This document shows, piece after piece, positions 44,654 to 52,903 of a stretch of DNA of 64,000 nucleotides. This stretch comes from Streptococcus panodentis (GTDB lineage Bacteria > Bacillota > Bacilli > Lactobacillales > Streptococcaceae). The notes beneath the pieces are model-generated. The model was not told the DNA's origin, made no database searches, and was given only the letters and a program-made list of their open reading frames with translations. The stretch lies in assembly GCF_017884005.1 (NCBI RefSeq), contig NZ_QFAY01000001.1:173682-237681 (forward strand), in the 5' to 3' direction. Every line of letters begins with the position of its first letter. The first letter of the stretch is position 1. A program made the translations under genes and the position numbers.

Positions 44654-44685
44654 TGCTGAAACGGCTCTTTTTCTGGATGATAAAG

Positions 44686-44748
44686 AAAAAAGGACCCGCT
44701 GCTTGGTTTATCCTTAAAATTGGATCAAACCCAGTGCAAGTCCTTTTT
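44686..44748 (-). terminator. Permease gene terminator
   Basis: Nested stems: outer AAAAAAGGAC with GTCCTTTTT, inner GGTTTATCC with GGATCAAACC, just after the permease stop codon. Confidence 0.8.
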
Positions 44749-44750
44749 GT

Positions 44751-46196
44751 CTATGCTTGCTTTTTCTTTTCTCGCTGAGCTGCCCAAGGCAGGAGCAGAC
44801 CCAGAGCCAGAAGTGCAATCGGCGTAATAATATTGGTGGCTAGACTGAACCACCATTCGGTCGGGTGGGTCGCAAAGTCAACCTGAGGCGCCATGCCTAA
44901 AATGCAGGCAAAGGCCGTGAAGGCAAAGCCCCAAGCTCCCACCAGAAAACCAAGCAGCGGACGTTTGACAAACTTATACTCCGCATTCTTAAAACTGTCC
45001 CAATGGCGGTAGAGGAACATATAGGCCAGAAATACCCAGAGGAAGCAAAGAGGTGATACGATAGCGTTGAGATTGGTCATCCAAACGACCAGGCCGTCAA
45101 TTTCTTTAAGGCCAAAGAGCGGCAGAATGATGATAATGCCAACCAGAACCCCCGTCAGCAGATAGCCGTTGATAAGCATGCCGGACTTGGTCCGCTTGCG
45201 CAGCCAGCTGGGGATAAAATCCTCATCAGCACTGCCCAAAAAGATTTGCAGAGGCGCATCAATACAGATGGCCAGAGTAGAGGCTTGCCCGATAAATTGG
45301 GTCAGGCCGTAAATGGTCACCAAGAAATTCCCTATGCCCCAGTGCTGGCCCAGAACGGCAAAAGCTTGATAAGCACCATTGCGCATCAAATCACCCGGTA
45401 TGTGGTTGCTGTCAAAAATCATGGCCATGGCAAAGGAACCAAAGATAGCGCAAGCTCCGATGATAATAGCCATGGCAATCATTCCTTTGGGAAAGCCCTT
45501 GGCAGGATTTTTGACCTTATTGACATAAGGCGAAATAGCTTCCGCTCCGCCGACAGAAAAGACTAAAAGGGCAATCGTCGTAAAGTAGGAAAAGTCAAAT
45601 TTGGGAATGTAGGTAGAAACCTGATCCATATTAGCTGTCGCCAGCTGCAGATCCGACTTGATAAAAGGCACCCCCGCAGCCAGCAGGATAAAGAGCACAG
45701 ACATGATCAGCATGGTGCTGCCGGCCAGAGTCCCCAAAAATTTCAATGCCTGCAGTCCCTTGGTGGAGATATAGAGCAGCAGCACAAAGGTAAAGAGACA
45801 GAGGGCAACCAAAACCGGCATGGACAGACTGCCGACAAATTCACCATTTCCCTGAATAATCCAGCCCAGAGCGATAAGGATACTCTGCGGTTTTTGAGCC
45901 AAATAAGGAATCTGCACCACCCAGTAAGTCCAGGCGGCGAAGAAAGCCAGCTGCTTCGTTGAAGTGTGTTTTATCCAATCGCTGACCCCGCCTTCGCTGT
46001 CTTTGAAGGTGGAGCCCAGCTGACCAACCATGAGAGTATAGGGAACAAAGTAGATAATAAGCAGCACAATCCAGGACGTAATGACGACAATCCCCTGCTG
46101 CGCAAAGTTATTCACTACATTGCCCAAGCTCCAGGTAATGTTGAAAGCAATCAGGGCAATCATCAGCCAGCTGATCTGTTTAGAATCTTTTTCCAT
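44751..46196 (-). CDS. Amino-acid permease, APC superfamily (GadC/glutamate:GABA antiporter-like)
   Basis: This is a 481-residue protein with about twelve membrane helices of the APC amino acid-polyamine-organocation superfamily. The SLGNVVNNFAQQGIVVI first helix and the VFSVGGAEAISPYVNKVKNP region (helices 6-7) resemble the glutamate/GABA antiporter subgroup, but the substrate is not certain. The start at 46196 follows AAAGGAGG; a longer start at 46238 lacks support. It has its own promoter with a cre-like site and is separated from guaA upstream by a terminator. Confidence 0.87.
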   Translation of the reverse strand: MEKDSKQISWLMIALIAFNITWSLGNVVNNFAQQGIVVITSWIVLLIIYFVPYTLMVGQLGSTFKDSEGGVSDWIKHTSTKQLAFFAAWTYWVVQIPYLAQKPQSILIALGWIIQGNGEFVGSLSMPVLVALCLFTFVLLLYISTKGLQALKFLGTLAGSTMLIMSVLFILLAAGVPFIKSDLQLATANMDQVSTYIPKFDFSYFTTIALLVFSVGGAEAISPYVNKVKNPAKGFPKGMIAMAIIIGACAIFGSFAMAMIFDSNHIPGDLMRNGAYQAFAVLGQHWGIGNFLVTIYGLTQFIGQASTLAICIDAPLQIFLGSADEDFIPSWLRKRTKSGMLINGYLLTGVLVGIIIILPLFGLKEIDGLVVWMTNLNAIVSPLCFLWVFLAYMFLYRHWDSFKNAEYKFVKRPLLGFLVGAWGFAFTAFACILGMAPQVDFATHPTEWWFSLATNIITPIALLALGLLLPWAAQREKKKQA

Positions 46197-46277
46197 ACAG
46201 CTTCCTCCTTTCGCTTTCTCACTTATCTGAGAAAGCATACCACACTTTAAAAATAAAGATAGAACTTTTCAATTTTT

Positions 46278-46316
46278 ATTATAACATTTTAAGCGCAAAA
46301 GATAAAGCGCTTACAT
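46278..46316 (-). promoter_or_regulatory. Permease promoter with cre-like site
   Basis: Minus strand TATAAT (46278-46283) and a weak -35 TTTATC (46301-46306) with 17-bp spacing. The sequence 46302-46316 (minus ATGTAAGCGCTTTAT) matches the CcpA cre consensus at 14 of 15 positions and covers the -35. Confidence 0.6.
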
Positions 46317-46374
46317 TTATTTTTCTCATATTTTTATATTAATGTTTGAGGGAGAGAAACTGCAGTAGAAAGAA

Positions 46375-46406
46375 CAGTAAAGCCCCTGAAATCAAGGGCT
46401 TTACTG
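46375..46406 (-). terminator. guaA terminator
   Basis: CAGTAAAGCCC, 10-nt loop, GGGCTTTACTG: perfect 11-bp stem. Confidence 0.8.
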
Positions 46407-46462
46407 GAAATCGACTCAAATCTGCTGTTTTGATTGGTATTGGCTGACAGGAATAATCCGTC

Positions 46463-48025
46463 TTATTCCCACTCTACTGTTGCAGGCGGTTTGCTGGTGA
46501 TATCGTAGACGATGCGGTTGACGTGATCGACTTCATTGACAATGCGGACGGAGATTTTCTGCAGAACTTCCCAAGGGATTTTGGCAAAGTCAGCTGTCAT
46601 GCCGTCAATAGAAGTGATAGCACGGATGGCAATGGTATAGTCGTAGGTCCGGCCGTCCCCCATGACACCGACAGAGCGAACACCCGTATTGACGGTGAAA
46701 TACTGCCAGATGTCGCGGTCCAGCCCAGCCTTAGCGATTTCTTCGCGGAGAATGGCATCCGATTCGCGGACCGTTTCCAGTTTTTCCTCTGTGATTTCGC
46801 CCATGACGCGGATAGCAAGACCTGGTCCTGGGAATGGCTGTCGCCAGACGATTTCATCCGGCATGCCAAGCTCTGTCCCCAAGGCACGAACTTCGTCCTT
46901 GTAGAGCGTATTGAGGGGCTCAATCAGCTGGAACTGCATGTCTTCTGGCAGGCCGCCCACATTATGGTGCGACTTAATGGTCTGCGCTGTGTCGGTCCCA
47001 GACTCGATGACATCCGTATAGAGCGTGCCCTGAGCCAGAAACTTCACATCTTTAAGCTTGCTGGCTTCGTCGTCAAAGACATAGACAAATTCATTGCCGA
47101 TGATTTTGCGCTTTTGCTCAGGATCCGAAACGCCGGCTAATTTATCAAGGAAACGCTTGGCAGCATCCGCTTTGACAATATTGAGACCGAACTTGCCGCC
47201 CAGCATCTCCATGACCTGATTCGCTTCGCCTTTGCGGAGCAGTCCGTGGTCCACAAAGATACAGATGAGCTGGTCGCCGATGGCTTTCTGCAGCAGCACG
47301 CCGACCACGGAAGAATCAACACCGCCGGAAAGTCCCAGCAGGACTTTCTTGTCTCCTACCGTCTGACGGATTTTCTTGATTTCCATGTCAATGAAATTAT
47401 CCATGGACCAATCGCCCTTGGCCCCGCAGACAGTCAGGGCAAAATTGCGCAGAATATCATAGCCGAACTCAGAATGACGCACTTCCGGGTGGAACTGAAT
47501 ACCGTAAATCTTCTTTTCAGCATTTTCAATAGCCGCAAAAGGACAGTCAGCTGAAGTACCGGTCCGCAGGAAACCGTCCGGAATCTCCGTCACCGCATCA
47601 CCGTGGCTCATCAGGACCAGCTGCTGATCAGGGGTAGCGGCAAAAAGCTTAGAATCAGCAGTATGAGTGAGGGTAGACTGGCCGTATTCACGGTTGCCGG
47701 CATGGCCTGCCGGTACCACCTTGCCGCCCAGCTTGTGAGTCAGCAGCTGCATGCCGTAGCAAATCCCCAGAATGGGAATCCCCAGCTCAAAAATTTCCGG
47801 ATCAATATCAAAGGAACCTGACTCATAGACAGAGTTGGGGCCTCCAGAGAGGATAATGCCGACAGGATGGATGGCACGAATCTCAGCGGCGCTGATCTTG
47901 TGGCTTTTGAGCTCAGAAAAAACACCGATTTCACGGATACGGCGCGAAATCAGCTGATTGTACTGACTGCCGTAGTCCAGCACGATGATTTTTTCGACAT
48001 CTTGCAATTCAGTTGTAGGGGTCAT
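46463..48025 (-). CDS. guaA: GMP synthase (glutamine-hydrolysing)
   Basis: This 520-residue two-domain enzyme converts XMP, ATP and glutamine to GMP. The class I amidotransferase domain has the nucleophile C89 in GICYGMQ and the FHPEVRH dyad. The ATP-pyrophosphatase domain begins near residue 205 with the P-loop LSGGVDSSV; the GMP synthase dimerisation domain closes the protein and ends PPATVEWE. Promoter TTGGAA/TAAAAT is at 48061-48089. It is divergent from a GntR/UTRA regulator, a neighbourhood also seen in pneumococcus. GuaC, at 13.8 kb, runs the reverse direction of the pathway. Confidence 0.97.
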   Translation of the reverse strand: MTPTTELQDVEKIIVLDYGSQYNQLISRRIREIGVFSELKSHKISAAEIRAIHPVGIILSGGPNSVYESGSFDIDPEIFELGIPILGICYGMQLLTHKLGGKVVPAGHAGNREYGQSTLTHTADSKLFAATPDQQLVLMSHGDAVTEIPDGFLRTGTSADCPFAAIENAEKKIYGIQFHPEVRHSEFGYDILRNFALTVCGAKGDWSMDNFIDMEIKKIRQTVGDKKVLLGLSGGVDSSVVGVLLQKAIGDQLICIFVDHGLLRKGEANQVMEMLGGKFGLNIVKADAAKRFLDKLAGVSDPEQKRKIIGNEFVYVFDDEASKLKDVKFLAQGTLYTDVIESGTDTAQTIKSHHNVGGLPEDMQFQLIEPLNTLYKDEVRALGTELGMPDEIVWRQPFPGPGLAIRVMGEITEEKLETVRESDAILREEIAKAGLDRDIWQYFTVNTGVRSVGVMGDGRTYDYTIAIRAITSIDGMTADFAKIPWEVLQKISVRIVNEVDHVNRIVYDITSKPPATVEWE

Positions 48026-48060
48026 CTTTTTCCTTTCTTAAAAGAAGTATCTTTCCTCTC

Positions 48061-48089
48061 ATTTTATCACAAAAAGGGAATTTTTCCAA
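48061..48089 (-). promoter_or_regulatory. guaA promoter
   Basis: Minus strand TTGGAA (48084-48089), 17 bp, TAAAAT (48061-48066). Confidence 0.65.
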
Positions 48090-48212
48090 GGTCATAAAAG
48101 CTAATAAACTGCCAAAAGCGATTGAATAGTCCAAAATAAGAGGGCTTATTCGATAAGAAAAAACCTCTTCTCTAGAAATAGTGATTTTATGCAGATTTTC
48201 TTGTACTTTAGT

Positions 48213-48241
48213 TTGACTTTTGAACTATTTGGTACTAAAAT
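48213..48241 (+). promoter_or_regulatory. gntR promoter
   Basis: TTGACT (48213-48218), 17 bp, TAAAAT (48236-48241). Confidence 0.7.
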
Positions 48242-48288
48242 AAAGTGAAGCGAAAAAAACATGAGGAAATCAAGAAAGAAGAATCCAG

Positions 48289-48987
48289 ATGTTACCTGCA
48301 TATATGAAAATCCATGACCAGCTCAAGAAGGAAATTGACGAAGGAATCTGGGAAATCGGCGAGCGCCTGCCCAGCGAAAGAGATCTGGCAGAACGATTTG
48401 AGGTCAGCCGGATGACGCTGCGTCAGGCCGTCACTCTTTTGGTAGAAGAAGGCGTACTGGAACGGCGAGTCGGCAGCGGAACCTATGTGGCCAGCACACG
48501 CGTTCAGGAAAAGATGCGCGGTACCACCAGTTTTACCGAAATCATGAAGTCGCAGGGCAAAACACCGTCCAGCCAGCTGATTTCCTACCGCCGTACCCTG
48601 CCCAGTGAGCAAGAAGTGGAAAAGCTGGGCATCCATAAGACGGAAAATGTTATCCGAATGGAGAGGGTCCGCTATGCCGATGACCTGCCAGTTGTTTATG
48701 AAGTGGCCTCCATTCCTGAGAAGTTCATCAAAAATTTTAAGAAAGAAGAAGTTACCAGCCATTTCTTCCAGACTCTGCAGGAGCATGGTTACAAGATTGG
48801 CAAGTCCCAGCAGACGATTTATGCCCGCCTGGCCAAGGAAAAAATCGCCAATTATCTGGAAATCCCCCGAGGACAGGCCATTCTGGGCCTGACCCAGATT
48901 TCCTATCTGGACGACGGCACGGCCTTTGAATATGTTAAAAGCCAATATGTCGGCGAACGTTTTGAGTTTTATCTGGAAAATAATTGA
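48289..48987 (+). CDS. GntR-family (HutC/UTRA) transcriptional regulator
   Basis: This 232-residue regulator has an N-terminal GntR winged helix (residues 5-68, GERLPSERDLAERFEVSRMTLRQAV is the recognition region) and a C-terminal UTRA ligand-binding domain (about 90-228, ending FEYVKSQYVGERFEFYL). It is the HutC/YvoA subgroup, which binds sugar phosphates or small metabolites. It is divergent from guaA with 263 bp between start codons and could control itself or guaA; the ligand is not known. Confidence 0.9.
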   Translation: MLPAYMKIHDQLKKEIDEGIWEIGERLPSERDLAERFEVSRMTLRQAVTLLVEEGVLERRVGSGTYVASTRVQEKMRGTTSFTEIMKSQGKTPSSQLISYRRTLPSEQEVEKLGIHKTENVIRMERVRYADDLPVVYEVASIPEKFIKNFKKEEVTSHFFQTLQEHGYKIGKSQQTIYARLAKEKIANYLEIPRGQAILGLTQISYLDDGTAFEYVKSQYVGERFEFYLENN

Positions 48988-48999
48988 TGAATGCCCATT

Positions 49000-49026
49000 C
49001 CCCTTGGCAAGCCGCCAGGGGTTTTT
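49000..49026 (+). terminator. gntR terminator
   Basis: CCCCTTGGC, loop, GCCAGGGG, then TTTTT. Confidence 0.85.
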
Positions 49027-49142
49027 AGTTTGTCTGAGTCCGACTGGCAGGCCGCTGTTTATCTGCCCATAGCTGTCAAAATATTTTTTCTCCATTGGCC
49101 TTTATTTCCCTTGTCAGACTAGAGTTTATCACGCTTTTTTGG

Positions 49143-49148
49143 TATAAT
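49143..49148 (+). promoter_or_regulatory. ylxM extended -10 box
   Basis: TGG-TATAAT ends eight bases before the ylxM ATG, with no clear -35. Transcription should begin at or within a base or two of the start codon, giving a leaderless mRNA. Confidence 0.65.
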
Positions 49149-49155
49149 GTTTCTT

Positions 49156-49488
49156 ATGGAAATTGAAAAAACAAACCGAATGAATGCTCTCTTTGAGTTT
49201 TATGCGGCACTTCTGACCGACAAGCAGATGAACTATATCGAGCTCTACTATGCAGACGACTACAGTCTCGCTGAGATTGCTGAGGAGTTCGGTGTCAGCC
49301 GTCAGGCCGTCTATGACAATATCAAGCGGACAGAGAAGATTCTGGAAGACTATGAGAAAAAGCTGCACATGTACTCAGACTACATCGTCAGAAGCCAGAT
49401 ATTGGACCAGATGGCAGAGAAATATCCGGACGACAGCTATCTGCAGGAGCAGCTTTCTATCCTGTCCAGCATTGACAATCGGGAGTAA
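49156..49488 (+). CDS. ylxM: YlxM/P13 family DNA-binding protein linked to Ffh
   Basis: This is a 110-residue protein of the UPF0122/YlxM family: a sigma-70 region-4-like helix-turn-helix ([28 protein letters not shown], about 40-67). YlxM proteins are encoded beside ffh in Firmicutes and are reported to modulate signal recognition particle function. The start at 49156 (MEIEKTNR) is conserved; the -10 box ends eight bases upstream and there is no Shine-Dalgarno, implying a leaderless start. A tiny gene follows after two bases, then ffh. Confidence 0.92.
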   Translation: MEIEKTNRMNALFEFYAALLTDKQMNYIELYYADDYSLAEIAEEFGVSRQAVYDNIKRTEKILEDYEKKLHMYSDYIVRSQILDQMAEKYPDDSYLQEQLSILSSIDNRE

Positions 49489-49490
49489 CC

Positions 49491-49706
49491 TTGGAGAAAC
49501 AAGTCAAATACAAAGGAATGCCCTGCTGGCTGTTAGAGGCTGAAGAACCTTTTCCTGCCAGAGTGCAGCTCATCTCCCCGGACGATCTTTCTAAAGCGAT
49601 ACAGGAAGGCTTTAGCTGCTGGGGATACCCAAATGAGATCATGAAAGAAGTCTCTGCTGAGGAATATAATTGTTTAGCTTGTTTTGGACGATTTCCACTG
49701 AATTGA
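49491..49706 (+). CDS. Small protein of unknown function between ylxM and ffh
   Basis: This is a 71-residue acidic, soluble protein read from a TTG start with GGGAG six bases upstream, two bases after the ylxM stop. It carries three cysteines (two in NCLACFG near the C-terminus), and no signal peptide. It is not recognised. The tight spacing, the good ribosome-binding site and the 27-bp gap to ffh argue that it is a real operon member. Confidence 0.6.
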   Translation: MEKQVKYKGMPCWLLEAEEPFPARVQLISPDDLSKAIQEGFSCWGYPNEIMKEVSAEEYNCLACFGRFPLN

Positions 49707-49733
49707 ATGAAATAGAAACTAGGAGAACTAAAA

Positions 49734-51311
49734 ATGGCATTTGAAAGTTTAACAGAACGTTTACAGAACGTCTTTAAAAACCTGCGCAAAAAGGGAAAAA
49801 TCTCAGAGAGTGATGTTCAGGAGGCGACCAAAGAGATCCGCCTGGCCCTCTTAGAAGCCGACGTTGCCCTGCCGGTGGTCAAGGACTTCATCAAGAAAGT
49901 CCGCGAACGGGCAGTCGGACATGAGGTCATCGATACGCTCAATCCAGCCCAACAGATTATCAAGATTGTCGATGAAGAGCTGACAGCCGTCTTGGGCTCT
50001 GATACGGCTGAGATAAGCAAGTCACCAAAAATCCCGACCATTATCATGATGGTTGGTCTGCAGGGTGCTGGTAAGACCACCTTTGCCGGCAAGCTGGCCA
50101 ATAAGCTCAAGAAAGAAGAAAATGCCCGTCCCTTGATGATTGCGGCCGATATTTACCGGCCGGCAGCCATCGACCAGCTGAAGACACTGGGTCAGCAGAT
50201 TGAGGTACCGGTCTTTGCTCTGGGCACGGAAGTTCCGGCAGTGGAGATTGTCCGTCAAGGTCTGGAGCAGGCCAAGGCCAACCACAATGACTATGTGCTG
50301 ATTGATACGGCCGGCCGTCTGCAGATTGACGAAAAGCTCATGCAGGAGCTGTCAGATGTCAAAGCGCTGGCTAATCCAAATGAAATCCTGCTGGTTGTTG
50401 ATGCCATGATTGGTCAGGAAGCAGCCAATGTTGCCCGTGAATTTAACAGCCAGCTGGAAGTGACCGGGGTCATCCTGACCAAGATTGACGGCGACACCCG
50501 CGGCGGTGCAGCCCTGTCTGTCCGCCACATCACTGGTAAGCCAATCAAGTTTACCGGTACGGGTGAAAAAATCACGGATATCGAAACCTTCCACCCTGAT
50601 CGCATGTCCAGCCGGATCCTGGGCATGGGAGACATGCTGACCCTGATCGAAAAAGCCTCTCAGGAATACGATGAGAAAAAATCGCTTGAAATGGCTGAAA
50701 AGATGCGGGAAAACACCTTTGATTTCAATGATTTCATCGACCAGCTGGATCAGGTGCAGAACATGGGGCCTATGGAGGACCTGCTGAAAATGCTGCCAGG
50801 TATGGCTAATAATCCTGCCCTCAAAAATATCAAAGTGGATGAGAAAGAAATTGCCCGCAAACGTGCTATCGTATCCTCTATGACACCGGCTGAGCGTGAA
50901 AATCCTGACTTGCTGAGTCCCAGCCGTCGCCGTCGGATTGCCAATGGTTCAGGTAACAGCTTTGTTGATGTCAATAAGTTTATCAAAGACTTCAATCAAG
51001 CTAAGCAGATGATGCAGGGCGTTCTGTCAGGCGATATGAGCAAGATGATGAAGCAAATGGGGCTCAATCCAAACAATATGCCTAAGAACATGCCTGGTGG
51101 CGGAGGGATGCCCGACATGTCAGCTCTGGAAGGCATGATGGGCCAAGGCGGTATGCCAGATATGTCAGGCTTAGGAGGAGCCGGCATGCCGGATATGAGC
51201 CAAATGTTCGGCGGCGGCCTCAAAGGCAAGGCCGGCGAATTCATGATGCGTCGCAGCATGAACAAAATGGCCAAGCAGATGAAAAAGAACAAGAAGAAGC
51301 GGAAGAAGTAG
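49734..51311 (+). CDS. ffh: Signal recognition particle GTPase
   Basis: This 525-residue SRP54/Ffh protein targets nascent membrane and secreted proteins to the translocon with 4.5S RNA. The N-domain is helical (1-90); the G-domain has GLQGAGKTTFAGKL (G1), DTAGR (G3) and TKIDGD (G4). The Met-rich M-domain binds the signal sequence and SRP RNA. The C-terminal 90 residues are Gly/Met-rich repeats (GGMPDMS variants) before a Lys-rich end, as in other streptococci. AGGAGAAC precedes the ATG. Confidence 0.97.
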   Translation: MAFESLTERLQNVFKNLRKKGKISESDVQEATKEIRLALLEADVALPVVKDFIKKVRERAVGHEVIDTLNPAQQIIKIVDEELTAVLGSDTAEISKSPKIPTIIMMVGLQGAGKTTFAGKLANKLKKEENARPLMIAADIYRPAAIDQLKTLGQQIEVPVFALGTEVPAVEIVRQGLEQAKANHNDYVLIDTAGRLQIDEKLMQELSDVKALANPNEILLVVDAMIGQEAANVAREFNSQLEVTGVILTKIDGDTRGGAALSVRHITGKPIKFTGTGEKITDIETFHPDRMSSRILGMGDMLTLIEKASQEYDEKKSLEMAEKMRENTFDFNDFIDQLDQVQNMGPMEDLLKMLPGMANNPALKNIKVDEKEIARKRAIVSSMTPAERENPDLLSPSRRRRIANGSGNSFVDVNKFIKDFNQAKQMMQGVLSGDMSKMMKQMGLNPNNMPKNMPGGGGMPDMSALEGMMGQGGMPDMSGLGGAGMPDMSQMFGGGLKGKAGEFMMRRSMNKMAKQMKKNKKKRKK

Positions 51312-51315
51312 AAAC

Positions 51316-51355
51316 AAAAAAACAGTCGCATAAGAAGTCTATGCGGCTTGTTTTT
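51316..51355 (+). terminator. ffh terminator abutting the next gene
   Basis: ACAGTCGCATA, loop, TATGCGGCTTGT, then TTTTT. The ribosome-binding site (TTGGAGATAG) of the next gene starts in the T-run. Confidence 0.75.
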
Positions 51356-51368
51356 GGAGATAGTTATA

Positions 51369-52169
51369 ATGAACCATTTTTTTACTCGGTTAATCAGCAT
51401 TCTCGTTAAAACATACCAAAAATTGCTCAACAAACTCCCTTCCCACCCCATCAGTCAGCTGCCTGCCAGCAAGGTCAAAATACGCCCGATTATCATGATC
51501 CCAGGCAGTTCGGCGACGGAGAATCGCTTTAATCGGATGGTGAACAAGCTCAACCGCCGTCAGCATCCGCATCACAGCCTGATTCGCATCAAGGTCTGGA
51601 ATGACGGCCGCATGACCTACAGAGGCCATCTGCACCGGAAGGACAAGGCCCCCATTTTTGTGATTGGCTTTCAGAATAATCGCGACGGTTATGAAAATAT
51701 CAAGAAGCAGGCCGCAATGTTTGATGCTGTCTTGACTGTCTTGCTAGAGAAGTATTCTTTTAACAGCTTTAAGGCGCTGGGGCATTCTAACGGTGGTCTA
51801 ATTTATACAGTATTCCTGCAGCAATATCTGGCAAACCATTCTGGGCTAGAGATGGAAAAGCTTCTGACTATTGGCAGTCCTTATAATCTGAACAAGAAAA
51901 ATCTCAATCATCGAGTTGCGATGCTAGATGACTTTGTATCTAACCAAGGAAAACTGCCCAAGAAACTGCAGCATTTGTCGATTTTGGGAATCTTTTTCCG
52001 AGATGGTGACGGAATTGTCCATAGAAGCAGTGTAGAGGCCGGAAGCTTGATTTATAAAGGAAAGATTGCTTCACACAGAGAGGTCGTCATCGCAGGCAAG
52101 GACGCTCACCATTCCTCCCTGCCGCAAAATGAACAGGTAGTTGATTTGATGAGGGAGTTTTTGTTGTAA
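51369..52169 (+). CDS. Alpha/beta hydrolase, DUF915 family
   Basis: This 266-residue hydrolase has the nucleophile elbow in ALGHSNGGLIY and an IMIPGSSATENRFN oxyanion segment; an acid/His end reads DAHHSSLPQ. The start at 51369 is supported by GGAG 10 bases upstream. There is a hydrophobic N-terminal stretch but no clear signal peptide, unlike the paralogue at 41550. The hairpin just before it suggests that it is expressed partly by read-through from ffh. Substrate unknown. Confidence 0.85.
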   Translation: MNHFFTRLISILVKTYQKLLNKLPSHPISQLPASKVKIRPIIMIPGSSATENRFNRMVNKLNRRQHPHHSLIRIKVWNDGRMTYRGHLHRKDKAPIFVIGFQNNRDGYENIKKQAAMFDAVLTVLLEKYSFNSFKALGHSNGGLIYTVFLQQYLANHSGLEMEKLLTIGSPYNLNKKNLNHRVAMLDDFVSNQGKLPKKLQHLSILGIFFRDGDGIVHRSSVEAGSLIYKGKIASHREVVIAGKDAHHSSLPQNEQVVDLMREFLL

Positions 52170-52342
52170 TAATAAAGATAAACTTAAACCAATATAATTT
52201 TACATAATTTAAATTCGGTAAAAAACTTCAGAAACAATACTCAAGAATTATCTGTGAGGTAAAAATTTAGATTAAGAAAGGCAATAAAACAATGAAAATG
52301 GTAGAGATTCTTCATAGGTATATGGTGACTTCGATCTGATAA

Positions 52343-52586
52343 ATGAAAGAAAAATGGAATGAAGACTATGAAAGCATTTTGATTAAGCCAAAGGATGATC
52401 AAGAATATAAAAGATACCGTTTGGCAAAGAAAACACCCCAAAAAGAAGGTTGCTTTACAGTCTTTTGGAAAAAAGACCAAGACAAGAAGAACATCCCTTA
52501 TACCGATGAGGACTTGGGCGATTCTTGTGATAGACGGCTGTCATTGCAGATTATTTATGATTCCTAAAGAAGGTGGCTATCAGTAA
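52343..52586 (+). pseudogene. Broken mepB-like gene
   Basis: The frame from 52343 contains YRLAKKTPQKEGCFTVFW followed by KKDQDKKNIPYTDED, a good match to the core of MepB-family proteins. After about 52515 the frame is lost, and the adjacent frame continues with LVIDG and FMIPKE, as MepB would, stopping at 52586. The N-terminal 25 or so and the C-terminal 60 or so residues of a normal protein (about 160 residues) are missing. The gene is therefore frameshifted and truncated. It lies in an AT-rich stretch beside difSL, a common place for decay. Confidence 0.75.
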
Positions 52587-52822
52587 AAAAATTCTCTCTA
52601 CAAAGAATTGTAAAGGGAAGATGGTTATGTGCTTTTATCCGCCCTGTTGCACAAATTTAAATAAACAGCTCGGGCAACACAAAAATGGCAACTGGATTAT
52701 TTTCAAAAAATCGAATGAGAAGAATGAGTTTTAGGTAAAACAAGACGAGTTTAATTTCTCAATTCTGTCTTGTTTTACCTATCTATTTTGCGATAAAGTT
52801 AGATTATATAGGCCCCTCTATC
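52587..52822. other. Non-coding stretch left of difSL with 14-bp inverted repeat
   Basis: No gene. It contains AGGTAAAACAAGAC (52733-52746) with its exact complement at 52767-52780. There is no T-run after the stem, so a terminator role is uncertain. Confidence 0.5.
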
Positions 52823-52853
52823 ATCTTTCCGAAAAACTATAATTTTCTTGAAA
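52823..52853 (+). other. difSL: difSL chromosome dimer resolution site
   Basis: The 31 bp here (arms TTTCCG and CTTGAAA around ACTATAATTT) match the streptococcal/lactococcal difSL site as I remember it, and lie 50 bp before xerS, the conserved position. XerS recombines the site at the septum under FtsK control. It marks the replication terminus; the coding-strand bias of the window reverses here. Confidence 0.9.
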
Positions 52854-52876
52854 AATAAATTTAGATATGCTATACT
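52848..52876 (+). promoter_or_regulatory. xerS promoter overlapping difSL
   Basis: TTGAAA (52848-52853), 17 bp, TATACT (52871-52876). The -35 box is the right end of difSL, so XerS bound at dif would cover the promoter. Confidence 0.65.
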
Positions 52877-52903
52877 AGTGCTATAGAAAAACGGAGAAAA
52901 AAG

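Noticed and set aside
52630..52680. Insertion-sequence end near CTGTTGCACAAATTT
   Set aside because: It faintly recalls IS6-type ends, but no transposase, second end or target duplication is visible.
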